A stretch of DNA of 64,000 nt from Eubacteriales bacterium (GCA_030524175.1 JAUNHC010000008.1:1-64000); one strand, 5' to 3'. Shown: positions 1-8,367, numbered from the stretch's first letter. Notes: generated by a model not told the origin, from the sequence alone. Numbers and translations are program-made.

Positions 1-19
1 CTTTGTAACTATTAACTTA

Positions 20-37
20 GTAGTCATTCTTGACTAC
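20..37. repeat. 7-bp inverted repeat at the permease break point
   Basis: GTAGTCA at 20-26 and TGACTAC at 31-37 form a perfect 7-bp stem with a 4-nt loop. The premature stop of the permease lies inside it. It could be the end of a mobile element that continues outside the window, or chance. The element itself is not visible here. Confidence 0.4.
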
Positions 38-561
38 ACCATTATTATACTAGGAAGATATACGATTTGGGAAATCATTGTAAGCTTTGCATTGTTCTTC
101 ACCCCCAGGCCTAAAACACACCCGATGCTTAACGATGCCATAATAAAAATAATGAGGGACACAAAGTACAGCGGCAGATTCTCAGGCAGCACTGCATCAA
201 AAATCACCGGGGCCGTAACACATATGATCGTACACATGATCAGTATATGGATAAAGGCAGAAATCAGCATCGTGACAACACCTTGATATAACGGTACTCC
301 ATTAGCCTTGTATACCTTTTTTATATCACTGCCGTATGTCTCCGACAGTGTAGGCGCCAGCCCTACTATTGCCCCAGTTGTCACCCCTAACACTGTCATG
401 GACTGTATAATGGTGGCCTTCGCCCCCGGGTCCAGGGAAGTAAATATGGCGCCCATTACAGCAAAAAACAAAAGAGGGACCACATAACAGGTAAGCAGAA
501 GGGATTTACTGCGTATATCCAGTTTCCATTGTAATGCTGCTGCGTATAAAAATGCACTCAT
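34..561 (-). CDS. ABC-2 type transporter permease, C-terminally truncated, probably broken
   Basis: This is the membrane subunit of an ABC exporter. Its 175 residues hold about five hydrophobic segments (near residues 20-42, 55-70, 95-118, 130-152 and 160-175). ABC-2 permeases of this kind usually have about 230-250 residues, and the protein ends inside what should be the sixth helix, at TAG (34-36). None of the three minus-strand frames in the 33 bases beyond the stop reads like the expected continuation. The stop lies in a small inverted repeat (20-37), so an insertion or deletion is possible. The ATG overlaps the end of the ATPase gene by 4 nt. The family is clear; whether the protein works is doubtful. 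Confidence 0.75.
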   Translation of the reverse strand: MSAFLYAAALQWKLDIRSKSLLLTCYVVPLLFFAVMGAIFTSLDPGAKATIIQSMTVLGVTTGAIVGLAPTLSETYGSDIKKVYKANGVPLYQGVVTMLISAFIHILIMCTIICVTAPVIFDAVLPENLPLYFVSLIIFIMASLSIGCVLGLGVKNNAKLTMISQIVYLPSIIMV

Positions 562-1373
562 TTTTCATTCCTCCCTGTCAATTGCATAAAATGTTGTTCC
601 AGAGTTCCCCTGTCTATCTCAATATCCAGCACATCCACGTTTTGTTCTTTGTAGTTTTCCAGCAAAGACAACATGGTATCTCCGATATTATCTGTTTCGT
701 AATCCTCTTCCCCTTGCCCTGTTTTAATGTGAAGGATATAATGCCTGCCGATTTTTTCCGTCAATTCTGCCACAGAACCGCAAAACACAATATCTCCCCC
801 ATTAAGGATAGCAATCCGGTCGCACAGACCTTCCACCTCTGCCATATCATGGCTTGCCAAAATAATAGTCTTTCCCTGTTTCTTTAATGCCCTGATCTGT
901 TCATGAAGTGAAATTCTGCCCTCCACATCAAGTCCTGCTGTAGGTTCATCAAGGAATATGATATCCGGATCGCTGATCAAGGCAAGGGCAAGATGGAGAC
1001 GTCTCTTCTGTCCGGTGGACAACTCTGTATACTGCTTTTTTGCAAATCCGTTGACTCCAAGAGCTGTAAGCATTGGATCATTTATCTTCGCCTTATTCCA
1101 TTTTGCAAATAACCGTACAGCTTCCATGGGTTTTATATTGGCAGGAAGAGACGCTGACTGTAATTGAATGCCAACTTTGCCGTTCACCGCCGCGGAACCG
1201 CTGTCATATTTCCGAAGTCCCTCAATACATTCAAGGGCTGTGGTCTTGCCCGCCCCGTTTACACCAAGCAGCGCAAAAATCTCACCTTTCTGCACACGGA
1301 AACTTAATCCATTAAGCACTGTATGGCTGCCGTAACTTTTCTTCAGCCCGTTAACCTGTATCGCATCATTCAT
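558..1373 (-). CDS. ABC transporter ATP-binding protein
   Basis: Nucleotide-binding subunit of an ABC exporter, 271 residues. Walker A is GVNGAGKTT near residue 37, the signature is LSTGQKRR near 118, and Walker B with the D-loop is IIFLDEPTAGLD near 137, followed by the switch histidine in ASHDMAE. The C-terminal 60 residues are the accessory region seen in CcmA/YbhF/NatA-type ATPases. The gene overlaps merR upstream and the permease downstream by 4 nt each, so the three are translated as one unit. The cargo is unknown; with this regulator type a drug or peptide is a reasonable guess. Confidence 0.93.
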   Translation of the reverse strand: MNDAIQVNGLKKSYGSHTVLNGLSFRVQKGEIFALLGVNGAGKTTALECIEGLRKYDSGSAAVNGKVGIQLQSASLPANIKPMEAVRLFAKWNKAKINDPMLTALGVNGFAKKQYTELSTGQKRRLHLALALISDPDIIFLDEPTAGLDVEGRISLHEQIRALKKQGKTIILASHDMAEVEGLCDRIAILNGGDIVFCGSVAELTEKIGRHYILHIKTGQGEEDYETDNIGDTMLSLLENYKEQNVDVLDIEIDRGTLEQHFMQLTGRNEK

Positions 1374-2170
1374 TTTAAATCCTCCTTAAAGGGATCAAGA
1401 CCTATGTCGTCAAAATACGCTTCTAATGCCGAAGAAACAAAAGTATTCAAAACTTCTTGCGTTTGTTTCCATTTATCATCCGTTGTATCAATTTTTTCAA
1501 TTTCCATCAGTTTGGGAAGCATACTCATATCTCCGTTTGTAAATTCCATGATCATATTCCAGTAAGCCTCAGCAAACTCCCGTCCTTCTTTACTTTCAGG
1601 GGAAATTCCTTCTTTCTGAAGCCTCAGGGCTTCTTCGCTTAAATGAGTAAAAGCCTTCATCATAGCTGTACCGCTGTCTTTATCAAAACGGCTTCGGAAA
1701 TAGGCAAGGGTATCATCATCAAAGTGCTTAATAAGCCAGTACAGTTCATTTTTCATTTGAAGATTCGTGATAATATCAGCATATTTCTTAAAATCCACTG
1801 ACTGCATCTGCACCACTTCAGCTTTCAGCTTTTCTATCTTTTTTAAGGATTCTGACAGGCTTTCTATCTGCTCGCGTATAGCGCATGACTGTTCCGTAAG
1901 CACGCTTAACACTTCATCAGGAGTATCAAGGTCTGTCAGGCGGTTCTTAATATCATCCAGCGAAAACCCCAGGCTCTTCATTGACAGAAGCTGATAAAGC
2001 TTGATCACATCCTTGTCTGTATAAAGCCTGCGTCCCCCTTTGCTTACAGATGATGGAGAAAGTACCCCTTCTTTATGGTAATATTGAAGAGTGCGTACCG
2101 TAATCCCCATTTTCTTTGCCACCTCTCCCACTGTCATATATCCCTGTGGTATTGCTTTATTTTTTTCCAT
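1370..2170 (-). CDS. MerR family regulator with TipAS-like C-terminal domain
   Basis: Transcription factor of 266 residues and first gene of the exporter operon. Residues 12-80 are the MerR winged helix (TVGEVAKKMGITVRTLQYYH, then GGRRLY). A coiled coil follows (about 85-125). The C-terminal half, rich in aromatic and acidic residues, resembles the TipAS/Mta ligand-binding domain, which in relatives binds hydrophobic or cationic compounds. AAGGAGG at 2179-2185 lies 8 nt before the ATG. The promoter just upstream has the long spacer expected of a MerR-activated gene, which suggests the protein controls its own operon. Confidence 0.9.
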   Translation of the reverse strand: MEKNKAIPQGYMTVGEVAKKMGITVRTLQYYHKEGVLSPSSVSKGGRRLYTDKDVIKLYQLLSMKSLGFSLDDIKNRLTDLDTPDEVLSVLTEQSCAIREQIESLSESLKKIEKLKAEVVQMQSVDFKKYADIITNLQMKNELYWLIKHFDDDTLAYFRSRFDKDSGTAMMKAFTHLSEEALRLQKEGISPESKEGREFAEAYWNMIMEFTNGDMSMLPKLMEIEKIDTTDDKWKQTQEVLNTFVSSALEAYFDDIGLDPFKEDLK

Positions 2171-2191
2171 TTCTCCAACCTCCTTGCCAAC

Positions 2192-2222
2192 ATTATAGTA
2201 TATTACGTTAGGTCACAAGCAA
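2192..2222 (-). promoter_or_regulatory. MerR-type promoter with 19-bp spacer for the merR-ABC operon
   Basis: On the minus strand, TTGCTT (2217-2222) and a perfect TATAAT (2192-2197) are separated by 19 bp. Spacers of 19-20 bp are the mark of promoters activated by DNA distortion through MerR proteins. The spacer holds GACCTAACGT, similar as I recall it to half-sites bound by Mta/BltR-type regulators. Binding is inferred. Confidence 0.65.
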
Positions 2223-2253
2223 GCCTTTTCGCACATAATATACCCAAACTATT

Positions 2254-2301
2254 AAAAGCCGGGAGAAATCAGATCATCTCATCTGATTCCCGCCGGCTTT
2301 T
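2254..2301 (-). terminator. Terminator after the nuclease-GGDEF operon
   Basis: On the minus strand AAAAGCCGG and CCGGCTTTT close an outer stem. An inner stem pairs ATCAGAT with ATCTGAT around a 6-nt loop. The structure lies directly downstream of the second GGDEF gene and ends in a short T run. Confidence 0.7.
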
Positions 2302-2317
2302 ATATGCTCCTTGCTTA

Positions 2318-3529
2318 TTAAGAACGGACTTTTGCTTCATAATACTTCATTTTGTATTTGTACATCAGATCATCCGCCTCTGCAATCAGCTTATGATAGG
2401 TGCTGCAGTCGCCCCGTATCACCCCATAGCTGACAGACCCGGTGTAATGCACCTCTTTATCATCCATTAACAGTTGGTTTACCTGCTCCAGCAATTCAGT
2501 AATATCCCTCTCACACAACGTATTGCTTATCATAACAAATTCATCACCGCCATACCGGAATAGATCAACATTAACGCCCTCCATGACTTTTTCCAGTGTC
2601 CGGGACACATTTATGAGATATTTATCTCCCTCCATGTGTCCATATTGATCATTGACGTATTTTAAACCATTCACATCAATAAAGGCAAGGGTAATATAGC
2701 TTCCGTATCCCGCGTACTCTTCCAGCCTCTTATCCAGGAGCTGGCGGTTGCTGCAGCCTGTGAGCATATCGGTAAACGCAAGTTTCCACAGCTTGTTAAT
2801 ATCTTTCTTATCCTTCATCAAATGATTCCGCATTTCATGCTGCTTCTCCATGTAATAATTCAGGGATGCAACGCGCAGGGAATAAACGATCGAGATAACA
2901 AGAACAAAAACAGAAAACAGTGACGACTTGATTCCCCATGTCTTGATCCCCATATTATTCTCTGACTGGGAAAAAGCAAGAAGCTGGACCAAAAGAAAGG
3001 CATATATAAAAACCTCTGTCCACATATAAAATACAAGGCTCTTTCTGTTACGTAACATCTTTTTCAGATCTGAAGAAAATTTCCGGCGGCGCAAAATCAC
3101 AAAAAGAAGCGCCATAACCATAAACCCGATAAAAATAGGATATGCTTTCAATGTGGAAATATTATTGTCAAATGAATTTAACGGCTCATTCAGCAGTATG
3201 GACACAAAACTGCGGAAAAACACATTCACCGCCAACCCGGTAATGATACAAAAAAGTGACAATGCATAGGATATGAGATAATCAAAGGAGAATGCAAAAT
3301 GCATTTCCAGCCCCAACAACATAAGAAATACAAACCAGTTCACCACAAGAGGCAGCTGCAGATAGCTGGCAATCATAAACCAGGCATACACCAGCAAAAA
3401 GGACAGAAACCGGACTGTGTGGGTTACCTTTCTGTCTTCTATCTCAGCAGAAAATTTAAAAAATTCATTACTGAATAAATAGTACGAAATGGCTATTAGG
3501 ATAATTCGAATGAGATTTTCCACCATCAT
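2318..3529 (-). CDS. Membrane-bound GGDEF protein (putative diguanylate cyclase)
   Basis: Would make cyclic di-GMP from two GTP. The protein has 403 residues. The first 225 hold about six or seven hydrophobic helices with no known sensor domain that I recognise. The GGDEF domain covers about 250-400, with FIDVNGLKYVNDQYGH for metal and GTP contacts and an intact GGDEF (in RYGGDEF). The RxxD inhibitory site five residues before the motif is absent, so no feedback inhibition by that route is expected. It overlaps the preceding GGDEF gene by 4 nt and is last in the operon. Confidence 0.9.
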   Translation of the reverse strand: MMVENLIRIILIAISYYLFSNEFFKFSAEIEDRKVTHTVRFLSFLLVYAWFMIASYLQLPLVVNWFVFLMLLGLEMHFAFSFDYLISYALSLFCIITGLAVNVFFRSFVSILLNEPLNSFDNNISTLKAYPIFIGFMVMALLFVILRRRKFSSDLKKMLRNRKSLVFYMWTEVFIYAFLLVQLLAFSQSENNMGIKTWGIKSSLFSVFVLVISIVYSLRVASLNYYMEKQHEMRNHLMKDKKDINKLWKLAFTDMLTGCSNRQLLDKRLEEYAGYGSYITLAFIDVNGLKYVNDQYGHMEGDKYLINVSRTLEKVMEGVNVDLFRYGGDEFVMISNTLCERDITELLEQVNQLLMDDKEVHYTGSVSYGVIRGDCSTYHKLIAEADDLMYKYKMKYYEAKVRS

Positions 3530-4704
3530 AACTCATCACATCTCTTTCTGTTTTTACACGCATACATTCTCTGGTCTGCAGATATGATATAATTGTCTAC
3601 AGATTCTTCATCATAAGAGAGTCCATAGCTAAAATATATTCTCTCCTTTTCATCCTCCGGTTCGATCAGCCGAAGCTGAAGTTCCTTGATGCAATTCTCA
3701 ACGTAACTGACCTCCTGATCCAGAAATACCAGCAAAAATTCATCCCCGCCTATGCGTGCAAGATACCCATCTCCCCGGATGGTTTTCACACAGGCATCAG
3801 CGAAACGTTTCAACATTAAATCCCCAAAGGTGTGCCCATACTTATCATTTGCCCGTTTCAGCCCGTCAAGATCAGTGAATACACAAATCAGCCTATGTCC
3901 GTTTTTTATACTGTCCCGCATAATGGAACTGATTTCTCTTCTGTTGTAAGCATCTGTAAGAGAGTCAAATTCACTCAGCTTCTTTAATGTCTCTTTCTCA
4001 AAAAACTGCTGAGCCAGCAAAACCTGATTATTTTCATATTCTCGCTTCATTTCTTCACTTTTGGAGAAAACGTAATTATAATTTAGGAAGTTAAACATCA
4101 GTATCAATATAAGGATATCCCCGCTTACCAGCAGAAAATAGTTGATCCTGCTTGTATGGTACAGAGTGAGCATCACAGAATCCAAAAGATGATAAATCAC
4201 GCAAATGAACAGAAAGCGCGTATATATGACCACCTTGAACCTGTCATCATCTTCTCTCCATAATAATCCCGGACGGAAACGGAGCACCAGAAAACAGATT
4301 ACATTAAAAATAATGAAGGTAATAATCAATACAATGACACGCATAGTACGGTTCTGTTCCATATGAATAACATTATAACCAGCTAATCCGGCACAGCCGG
4401 TCACCAGCATAAACAGAGTGATATACATCAAATAAATGATCACAGTCAAACTGTTCACCAGCAATAAGTGCTGCCGATACGGCATCACAGTGCAAAACAG
4501 CAGCACTAACAGGCCCATTAACAAAACAGGCACCGGCACAGCAAACCAGGCACACAAAAAAATCCATGCCATACGAAGCACCGCGCACATTTTATGGTAA
4601 ATATCCTTCTTATTCTCCAGGACATCCATCACCTGCATTATTTTATGAAACTGATACTCCGTAACGCAGTTCAGCAGCAAAAGCAGGAAATATAACATTA
4701 ACAT
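3526..4704 (-). CDS. Membrane-bound GGDEF protein (putative diguanylate cyclase)
   Basis: Second GGDEF protein of the pair, 392 residues. Residues 1-210 form about six hydrophobic helices, a short linker follows, and the catalytic domain covers about 235-390 with FTDLDGLKRANDKYGH and RIGGDEF. As in its neighbour the RxxD inhibitory site is missing. The membrane halves of the two are not obviously alike, so they may read different signals. It starts 24 nt after the nuclease gene, with GGGGGA upstream as a weak ribosome site. Confidence 0.9.
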   Translation of the reverse strand: MLMLYFLLLLLNCVTEYQFHKIMQVMDVLENKKDIYHKMCAVLRMAWIFLCAWFAVPVPVLLMGLLVLLFCTVMPYRQHLLLVNSLTVIIYLMYITLFMLVTGCAGLAGYNVIHMEQNRTMRVIVLIITFIIFNVICFLVLRFRPGLLWREDDDRFKVVIYTRFLFICVIYHLLDSVMLTLYHTSRINYFLLVSGDILILILMFNFLNYNYVFSKSEEMKREYENNQVLLAQQFFEKETLKKLSEFDSLTDAYNRREISSIMRDSIKNGHRLICVFTDLDGLKRANDKYGHTFGDLMLKRFADACVKTIRGDGYLARIGGDEFLLVFLDQEVSYVENCIKELQLRLIEPEDEKERIYFSYGLSYDEESVDNYIISADQRMYACKNRKRCDEL

Positions 4705-4728
4705 TTTAATCCCCCATTAAAACAATAT

Positions 4729-5574
4729 CTATTCAAGCCAGCTGTCGCCGTTAGCGTAATTGATGTGTACGGACGGCTGTACATTATATACATAGACATT
4801 GAAACGAAGCTCCGGACTGCCAACAGACTGTGCCTCCATCTGCACTCCGCCTGCCAACAGATCATCGCCTTCATAGATAGGCGTAACCCTGTAGAGAACC
4901 CTGTCCCCTGACTTTTCAATATAATCGGAAACCCTTGTCTCAAAGGGGAGCATCCCCGTCACATTCATGTATCTGGTTCCTGTAATAAGATTTTTCTCAT
5001 TTGCATTCTCGCCTGTGAGCATGTAAGCAATTAAATGACAACGGTTATAAAGATACATTCCATCAATACAGTCATATTTCACTGTATGCCATCCAACGGG
5101 CTTTATCATCCCAATCTTGCCCCGCTCTTCTGTGGGCATCAGGCTTTTATCTATCATTGCCTCTGCATACCCGCAGCGGCCAAGGGAATCTTGTTCACTA
5201 TAATATTCAAATGGTTCCTGCTCCAGATCTTCCCTGTCAAAATCCGGGATATTGCTATTGATTTCTACATATGGACTTCCGCTGTATGCAGGAATCTCAG
5301 ACAAAGATGCAGATACCTTGGATTCACTCTTTCCCGGAGGAAGATACTTTCCTATTTCCTCAAATAAATCAGTATCTTCAATAAGCTGGCGTACTTCACG
5401 CCCTATATACTGGGTATTGGAAGCAAGGGTCTCCACTGAAAATCCTTTTTCGTTCCAGCCCAGATATACTGCCCCTGCAATTAAAATACATATCAGGAGG
5501 ACAAGACCATCTTTGGGAAGCCTTAAAATTTTGTTATATTTCTTATGCCGTGTTTTTTTGTAGTATTTCCTCAT
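4729..5574 (-). CDS. Membrane-anchored DNA/RNA non-specific endonuclease (EndA/NucA-like)
   Basis: The protein has 281 residues. A basic N-terminus (about 1-24) precedes one transmembrane helix (about 29-45), and the rest should face the outside. The catalytic region carries YNRCHLIAYMLTG (about 175-187) followed by NLITGTRYMN, the beta-beta-alpha-Me layout of the EndA/NucA group, with the His as general base and the Asn as likely metal ligand. Relatives degrade external DNA or process it during uptake. It is the first gene of a three-gene unit with two GGDEF proteins. AGGAGG lies 7 nt before the ATG. Confidence 0.85.
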   Translation of the reverse strand: MRKYYKKTRHKKYNKILRLPKDGLVLLICILIAGAVYLGWNEKGFSVETLASNTQYIGREVRQLIEDTDLFEEIGKYLPPGKSESKVSASLSEIPAYSGSPYVEINSNIPDFDREDLEQEPFEYYSEQDSLGRCGYAEAMIDKSLMPTEERGKIGMIKPVGWHTVKYDCIDGMYLYNRCHLIAYMLTGENANEKNLITGTRYMNVTGMLPFETRVSDYIEKSGDRVLYRVTPIYEGDDLLAGGVQMEAQSVGSPELRFNVYVYNVQPSVHINYANGDSWLE

Positions 5575-5657
5575 AAAACTCCCTCCTGCTATATATTAAC
5601 ATATTTCGTCAATAAATGGCAGTAGAGAGTTCATGTCTATTATATTTCTTTTGTGTT

Positions 5658-6770
5658 TCATTTACTGGTCATTCCGTCACCGGAACCTGAAACAGTTCCA
5701 TATCTGATGGTCTTATATACTGTCGTTCCTATTTCCAGAAATGTAATGATAAAGATGAAAGCAAGCAGACCGTTGGACACCATATTCCCATCCCAGTTTT
5801 CAAACAGCTTAAAGGCTCCCTTCATCTGTTCACTTAAATGCAGCTTTACCTCCACTGCAAAATCAGGGTTCCAAAACGGAAATACTTTCAATATGATCAC
5901 GCTTATTATCATCTGCAGGATACCTGTGACAATACTGCTGATCATAACAAGCCTGCAGTAACATCCCGCCACAAGACGCACTACCTCATCTGCCAGACCA
6001 ATTACAAGGTTAACGGCAAACACTGGAAGAATAATGTTCCAATGCTCAAGATTGAACACAGGAATTGTGGTGATCACTCCATTATCCCTGAAAATAGCAG
6101 AGAAAAAATGAGGTGCAAAGATCAGCAGTACACAGAAAATCACAATAAAAACTATTCCCACAATAGTGTCCCCTCTGCTTATGATCGCTTTCTTGTGGGG
6201 AACAGGTGCAAGATATTCTGGGGTCCATATATTTTTTCTGCTTGTAAAATTGTCTCCCAAATCATTCACTGACCACTTTTTTTCATTCCTCAGGTCAAAC
6301 TTTATCTTCTGCCTTTCCATAACAGCAAATACTGCTGTCACGCCTCCGAAAGCTCCCATACAAGAGATGATACAGCTTCCGGCCACATTTGCAAATATAT
6401 AGCCAACAATCCGGAATCCAGTACCCACAGCATCAGAACCCGATGATGCAGCAGCCTCTGTCACACCATCGATAACACCAACTGCCAGAACAGGTATCAA
6501 GGTACATATCAAAACGATTTTCAGAAACCATAAATAAGTGTCATAATATTCAGGCCCAATGAGATGATGGGCAGTATCTTGATATTTCTTTGCAAATTCT
6601 GCCGGATTTCCCAGTTTGGTCAGAACCTCCTCCATAGAATCCGATTCTTCCAACATATCGCCGATCAATTCCTGGAGTTCCAGCCCCACCTCACTGCGCT
6701 GATCTCTTGGCAGATGACGGATCACCTGATAAATGTAACGCTCCATTAACTCTTCATCCCTGGGGTTCAT
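5658..6770 (-). CDS. HAAS-domain membrane protein
   Basis: The protein has 370 residues. Residues 1-70 are a HAAS-type helical domain (MERYIYQVIRHLPRDQRSEV and LGNPAEFAKKY), a module usually found with PadR regulators. The remainder has about six hydrophobic helices (near 85-105, 125-150, 205-225, 240-255, 275-300 and 335-355) and no catalytic motif that I recognise. It overlaps padR by 4 nt. By analogy with PadR-HAAS pairs it may be the membrane partner or target of the regulator in an envelope or stress response; this is inference. Confidence 0.8.
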   Translation of the reverse strand: MNPRDEELMERYIYQVIRHLPRDQRSEVGLELQELIGDMLEESDSMEEVLTKLGNPAEFAKKYQDTAHHLIGPEYYDTYLWFLKIVLICTLIPVLAVGVIDGVTEAAASSGSDAVGTGFRIVGYIFANVAGSCIISCMGAFGGVTAVFAVMERQKIKFDLRNEKKWSVNDLGDNFTSRKNIWTPEYLAPVPHKKAIISRGDTIVGIVFIVIFCVLLIFAPHFFSAIFRDNGVITTIPVFNLEHWNIILPVFAVNLVIGLADEVVRLVAGCYCRLVMISSIVTGILQMIISVIILKVFPFWNPDFAVEVKLHLSEQMKGAFKLFENWDGNMVSNGLLAFIFIITFLEIGTTVYKTIRYGTVSGSGDGMTSK

Positions 6771-7111
6771 ACTTCATCCTCCTTTAACAGCTGTTCCATA
6801 CTGTAAGACAATTGTTTCCATTGCTGTTTCAAATTCATATATATCTGAGTTCCGTATTCTGTCCGATGGTAATATTTCCGGGGTTTGGAACCTCCTGTCT
6901 CCCAACTGCTCTCCAGCAGCTTCTGGCCTTCCAGCCTTCTCAACAGCGGGTACAGCGTATTCGGATCTATGGATACCCCTTTCTCATCCAGGCTCTGCAC
7001 CAGTGCATAGCCGTATTTCGGTTCTTCCATCTGGCTCAGAACGCTTAATACAAGAGTTCCTCTGCGCAGCTCCAGCAACAGGCTGCTTAACAAATCTTTT
7101 TCCTCTCCCAA
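6767..7111 (-). CDS. PadR family transcriptional regulator
   Basis: DNA-binding repressor of the PadR winged-helix family: RRGTLVLSVLSQ, PKYGYALVQSL, DPNTLYPLLRRLEGQ and YYHRTEYG, then a short C-terminal dimerisation helix. Three in-frame starts are possible. GTG at 7118-7120 overlaps the AGGAGG (7120-7125), and ATG at 7115-7117 is only 2 nt from it. TTG at 7109-7111 has the normal 8-nt spacing and is chosen here. The gene overlaps the HAAS gene by 4 nt and sits behind a consensus promoter with a palindrome, which points to autoregulation. Confidence 0.88.
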   Translation of the reverse strand: MGEEKDLLSSLLLELRRGTLVLSVLSQMEEPKYGYALVQSLDEKGVSIDPNTLYPLLRRLEGQKLLESSWETGGSKPRKYYHRTEYGTQIYMNLKQQWKQLSYSMEQLLKEDEV

Positions 7112-7131
7112 TATCATCACCTCCTGTCTGC

Positions 7132-7161
7132 ATTATACTGTGTGTCACACACTATTGTCAA
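7132..7161 (-). promoter_or_regulatory. Consensus promoter with embedded palindromic operator, padR operon
   Basis: On the minus strand TTGACA (7156-7161) and TATAAT (7132-7137), both perfect, are 18 bp apart. The spacer holds a 13-bp palindrome, GTGTGT-C-ACACAC on the plus strand (7140-7152). A repressor bound there would block polymerase, and PadR is the obvious candidate. Confidence 0.75.
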
Positions 7162-7262
7162 TAATAAAATATAGTTTATTCTGCAGATCAACCCAGAATA
7201 TGCTATTTCGGAAACTGAGTCTCATAATTTTCATATTTTTCACATAATATCATTGTAATTAT

Positions 7263-7290
7263 TTGACAAATTTCTAATCCAGCGTATAAT
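7263..7290 (+). promoter_or_regulatory. Promoter of the class I aldolase gene
   Basis: Perfect TTGACA (7263-7268) and TATAAT (7285-7290) with a 16-bp spacer, about 70 nt before the start codon. This should be a strong housekeeping promoter. Confidence 0.75.
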
Positions 7291-7362
7291 TATACTTAAG
7301 ATGATCAGATTTAAGATTAATTACATACTTGTTAAACCAAATGTGAAAGGAGGTATCATACT

Positions 7363-8250
7363 ATGAACATGAAGCAGTTAGAAAGAATGCAGCACGGCAA
7401 AGGATTTATTGCAGCACTGGACCAAAGCGGCGGAAGTACGCCTAAAGCCCTGAAAGGCTATGGCATTGAGCCGTCAGAATATCACTCAGATGAAGAAATG
7501 TTTCACTTGATCCACCAAATGAGGACAAGGGTTATTACAAGCCAGTCCTTCACTTCAGAACATATTCTGGGTGCGATCCTGTTTGAAATGACTATGGACC
7601 GGAAGGTCAACAATGAACTGACAGCAGATTATCTCTGGAACGAGAAAGGAATCATCCCCTTCCTTAAAGTTGACAAAGGACTGGATGATGAGACAGACAG
7701 CGTACAGGTCATGAAACCCATGCCTCAGCTAAATGAATTGCTGAAACGCGCAGAAGAACGTCATATCTTCGGAACTAAAATGCGCTCCGTCATACATGAA
7801 GCCAATGAAACGGGGATAAAGCGGATCGTAGCCCAGCAGTTTGAACTGGGTCAGAAAATTTCCCAGGCTGGTTTTGTTCCCATTCTCGAGCCTGAGGTTA
7901 ATATCCACAGTAAAACAAAGGCAGATGCAGAAGAAATCCTGCTGGCAGAAATTGAAAGCCATATGAAGACCCTGGACTCAAGTGTAAAACTGATGTTCAA
8001 ACTTACTCCGCCCTCTGTTCCAGGATTATATTCCGGCCTGGTCAGCGACCCTAAAGTAGTACGTGTGGTTGCCCTGTCCGGAGGATACAGCCGAGAAGAA
8101 GCAGACCATCTCCTGAAACAGAATCCAGGTGTGATCGCCAGCTTCTCCAGAGCTCTTCTTTCTGAGCTTTCCGTGAAACAGACTCCGGAAGAATTTGACT
8201 CAGTTCTGAAAAAAGCAATCCTGGAAATCTATGAAGCATCTGTTTCATAG
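7363..8250 (+). CDS. fda: Fructose-bisphosphate aldolase, class I
   Basis: Cleaves fructose 1,6-bisphosphate to dihydroxyacetone phosphate and glyceraldehyde 3-phosphate through a Schiff base on lysine. The 295-residue protein matches the bacterial class I (fda-type) family from end to end: GFIAALDQSGGSTPKAL near residue 14, PFLKVDKGL, PILEPEVNIHSK near 170, and MFKLTPPSVPG near 210 with the likely Schiff-base Lys. AAAGGAGG lies about 9 nt before the ATG. The gene stands alone between its own promoter and terminator. Confidence 0.93.
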   Translation: MNMKQLERMQHGKGFIAALDQSGGSTPKALKGYGIEPSEYHSDEEMFHLIHQMRTRVITSQSFTSEHILGAILFEMTMDRKVNNELTADYLWNEKGIIPFLKVDKGLDDETDSVQVMKPMPQLNELLKRAEERHIFGTKMRSVIHEANETGIKRIVAQQFELGQKISQAGFVPILEPEVNIHSKTKADAEEILLAEIESHMKTLDSSVKLMFKLTPPSVPGLYSGLVSDPKVVRVVALSGGYSREEADHLLKQNPGVIASFSRALLSELSVKQTPEEFDSVLKKAILEIYEASVS

Positions 8251-8253
8251 GCC

Positions 8254-8283
8254 GTGACAGATCAGGCAAGCCTGAGCTGTTAC
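8254..8283. repeat. Palindromic hairpin, copy 1 (before the aldolase terminator)
   Basis: Thirty bases with near-perfect dyad symmetry around CAGGCAAGCCTG. The left arm shares the 12-mer ACAGATCAGGCA with a second hairpin at 8368-8397, on the other side of the aldolase terminator. Confidence 0.6.
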
Positions 8284-8310
8284 CATAGATCAATCAGCCC
8301 GAAACCTGGC

Positions 8311-8354
8311 AGCAGCCGCAGAAAGACACTCTTCTGCGGCTGCTTTAAATTTCT
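8311..8354 (+). terminator. Terminator of the aldolase gene
   Basis: Thirteen perfect base pairs (8311-8323 with 8332-8344, core GCAGCCGCAGAA / TTCTGCGGCTGC) around an 8-nt loop, followed by a T-rich tail. Confidence 0.9.
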
Positions 8355-8367
8355 CTCTTTAAAGTCT

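Noticed and set aside
7118..7120. GTG as start of padR
   Set aside because: The codon overlaps the AGGAGG itself; the TTG at 7109-7111 has the normal 8-nt spacing.
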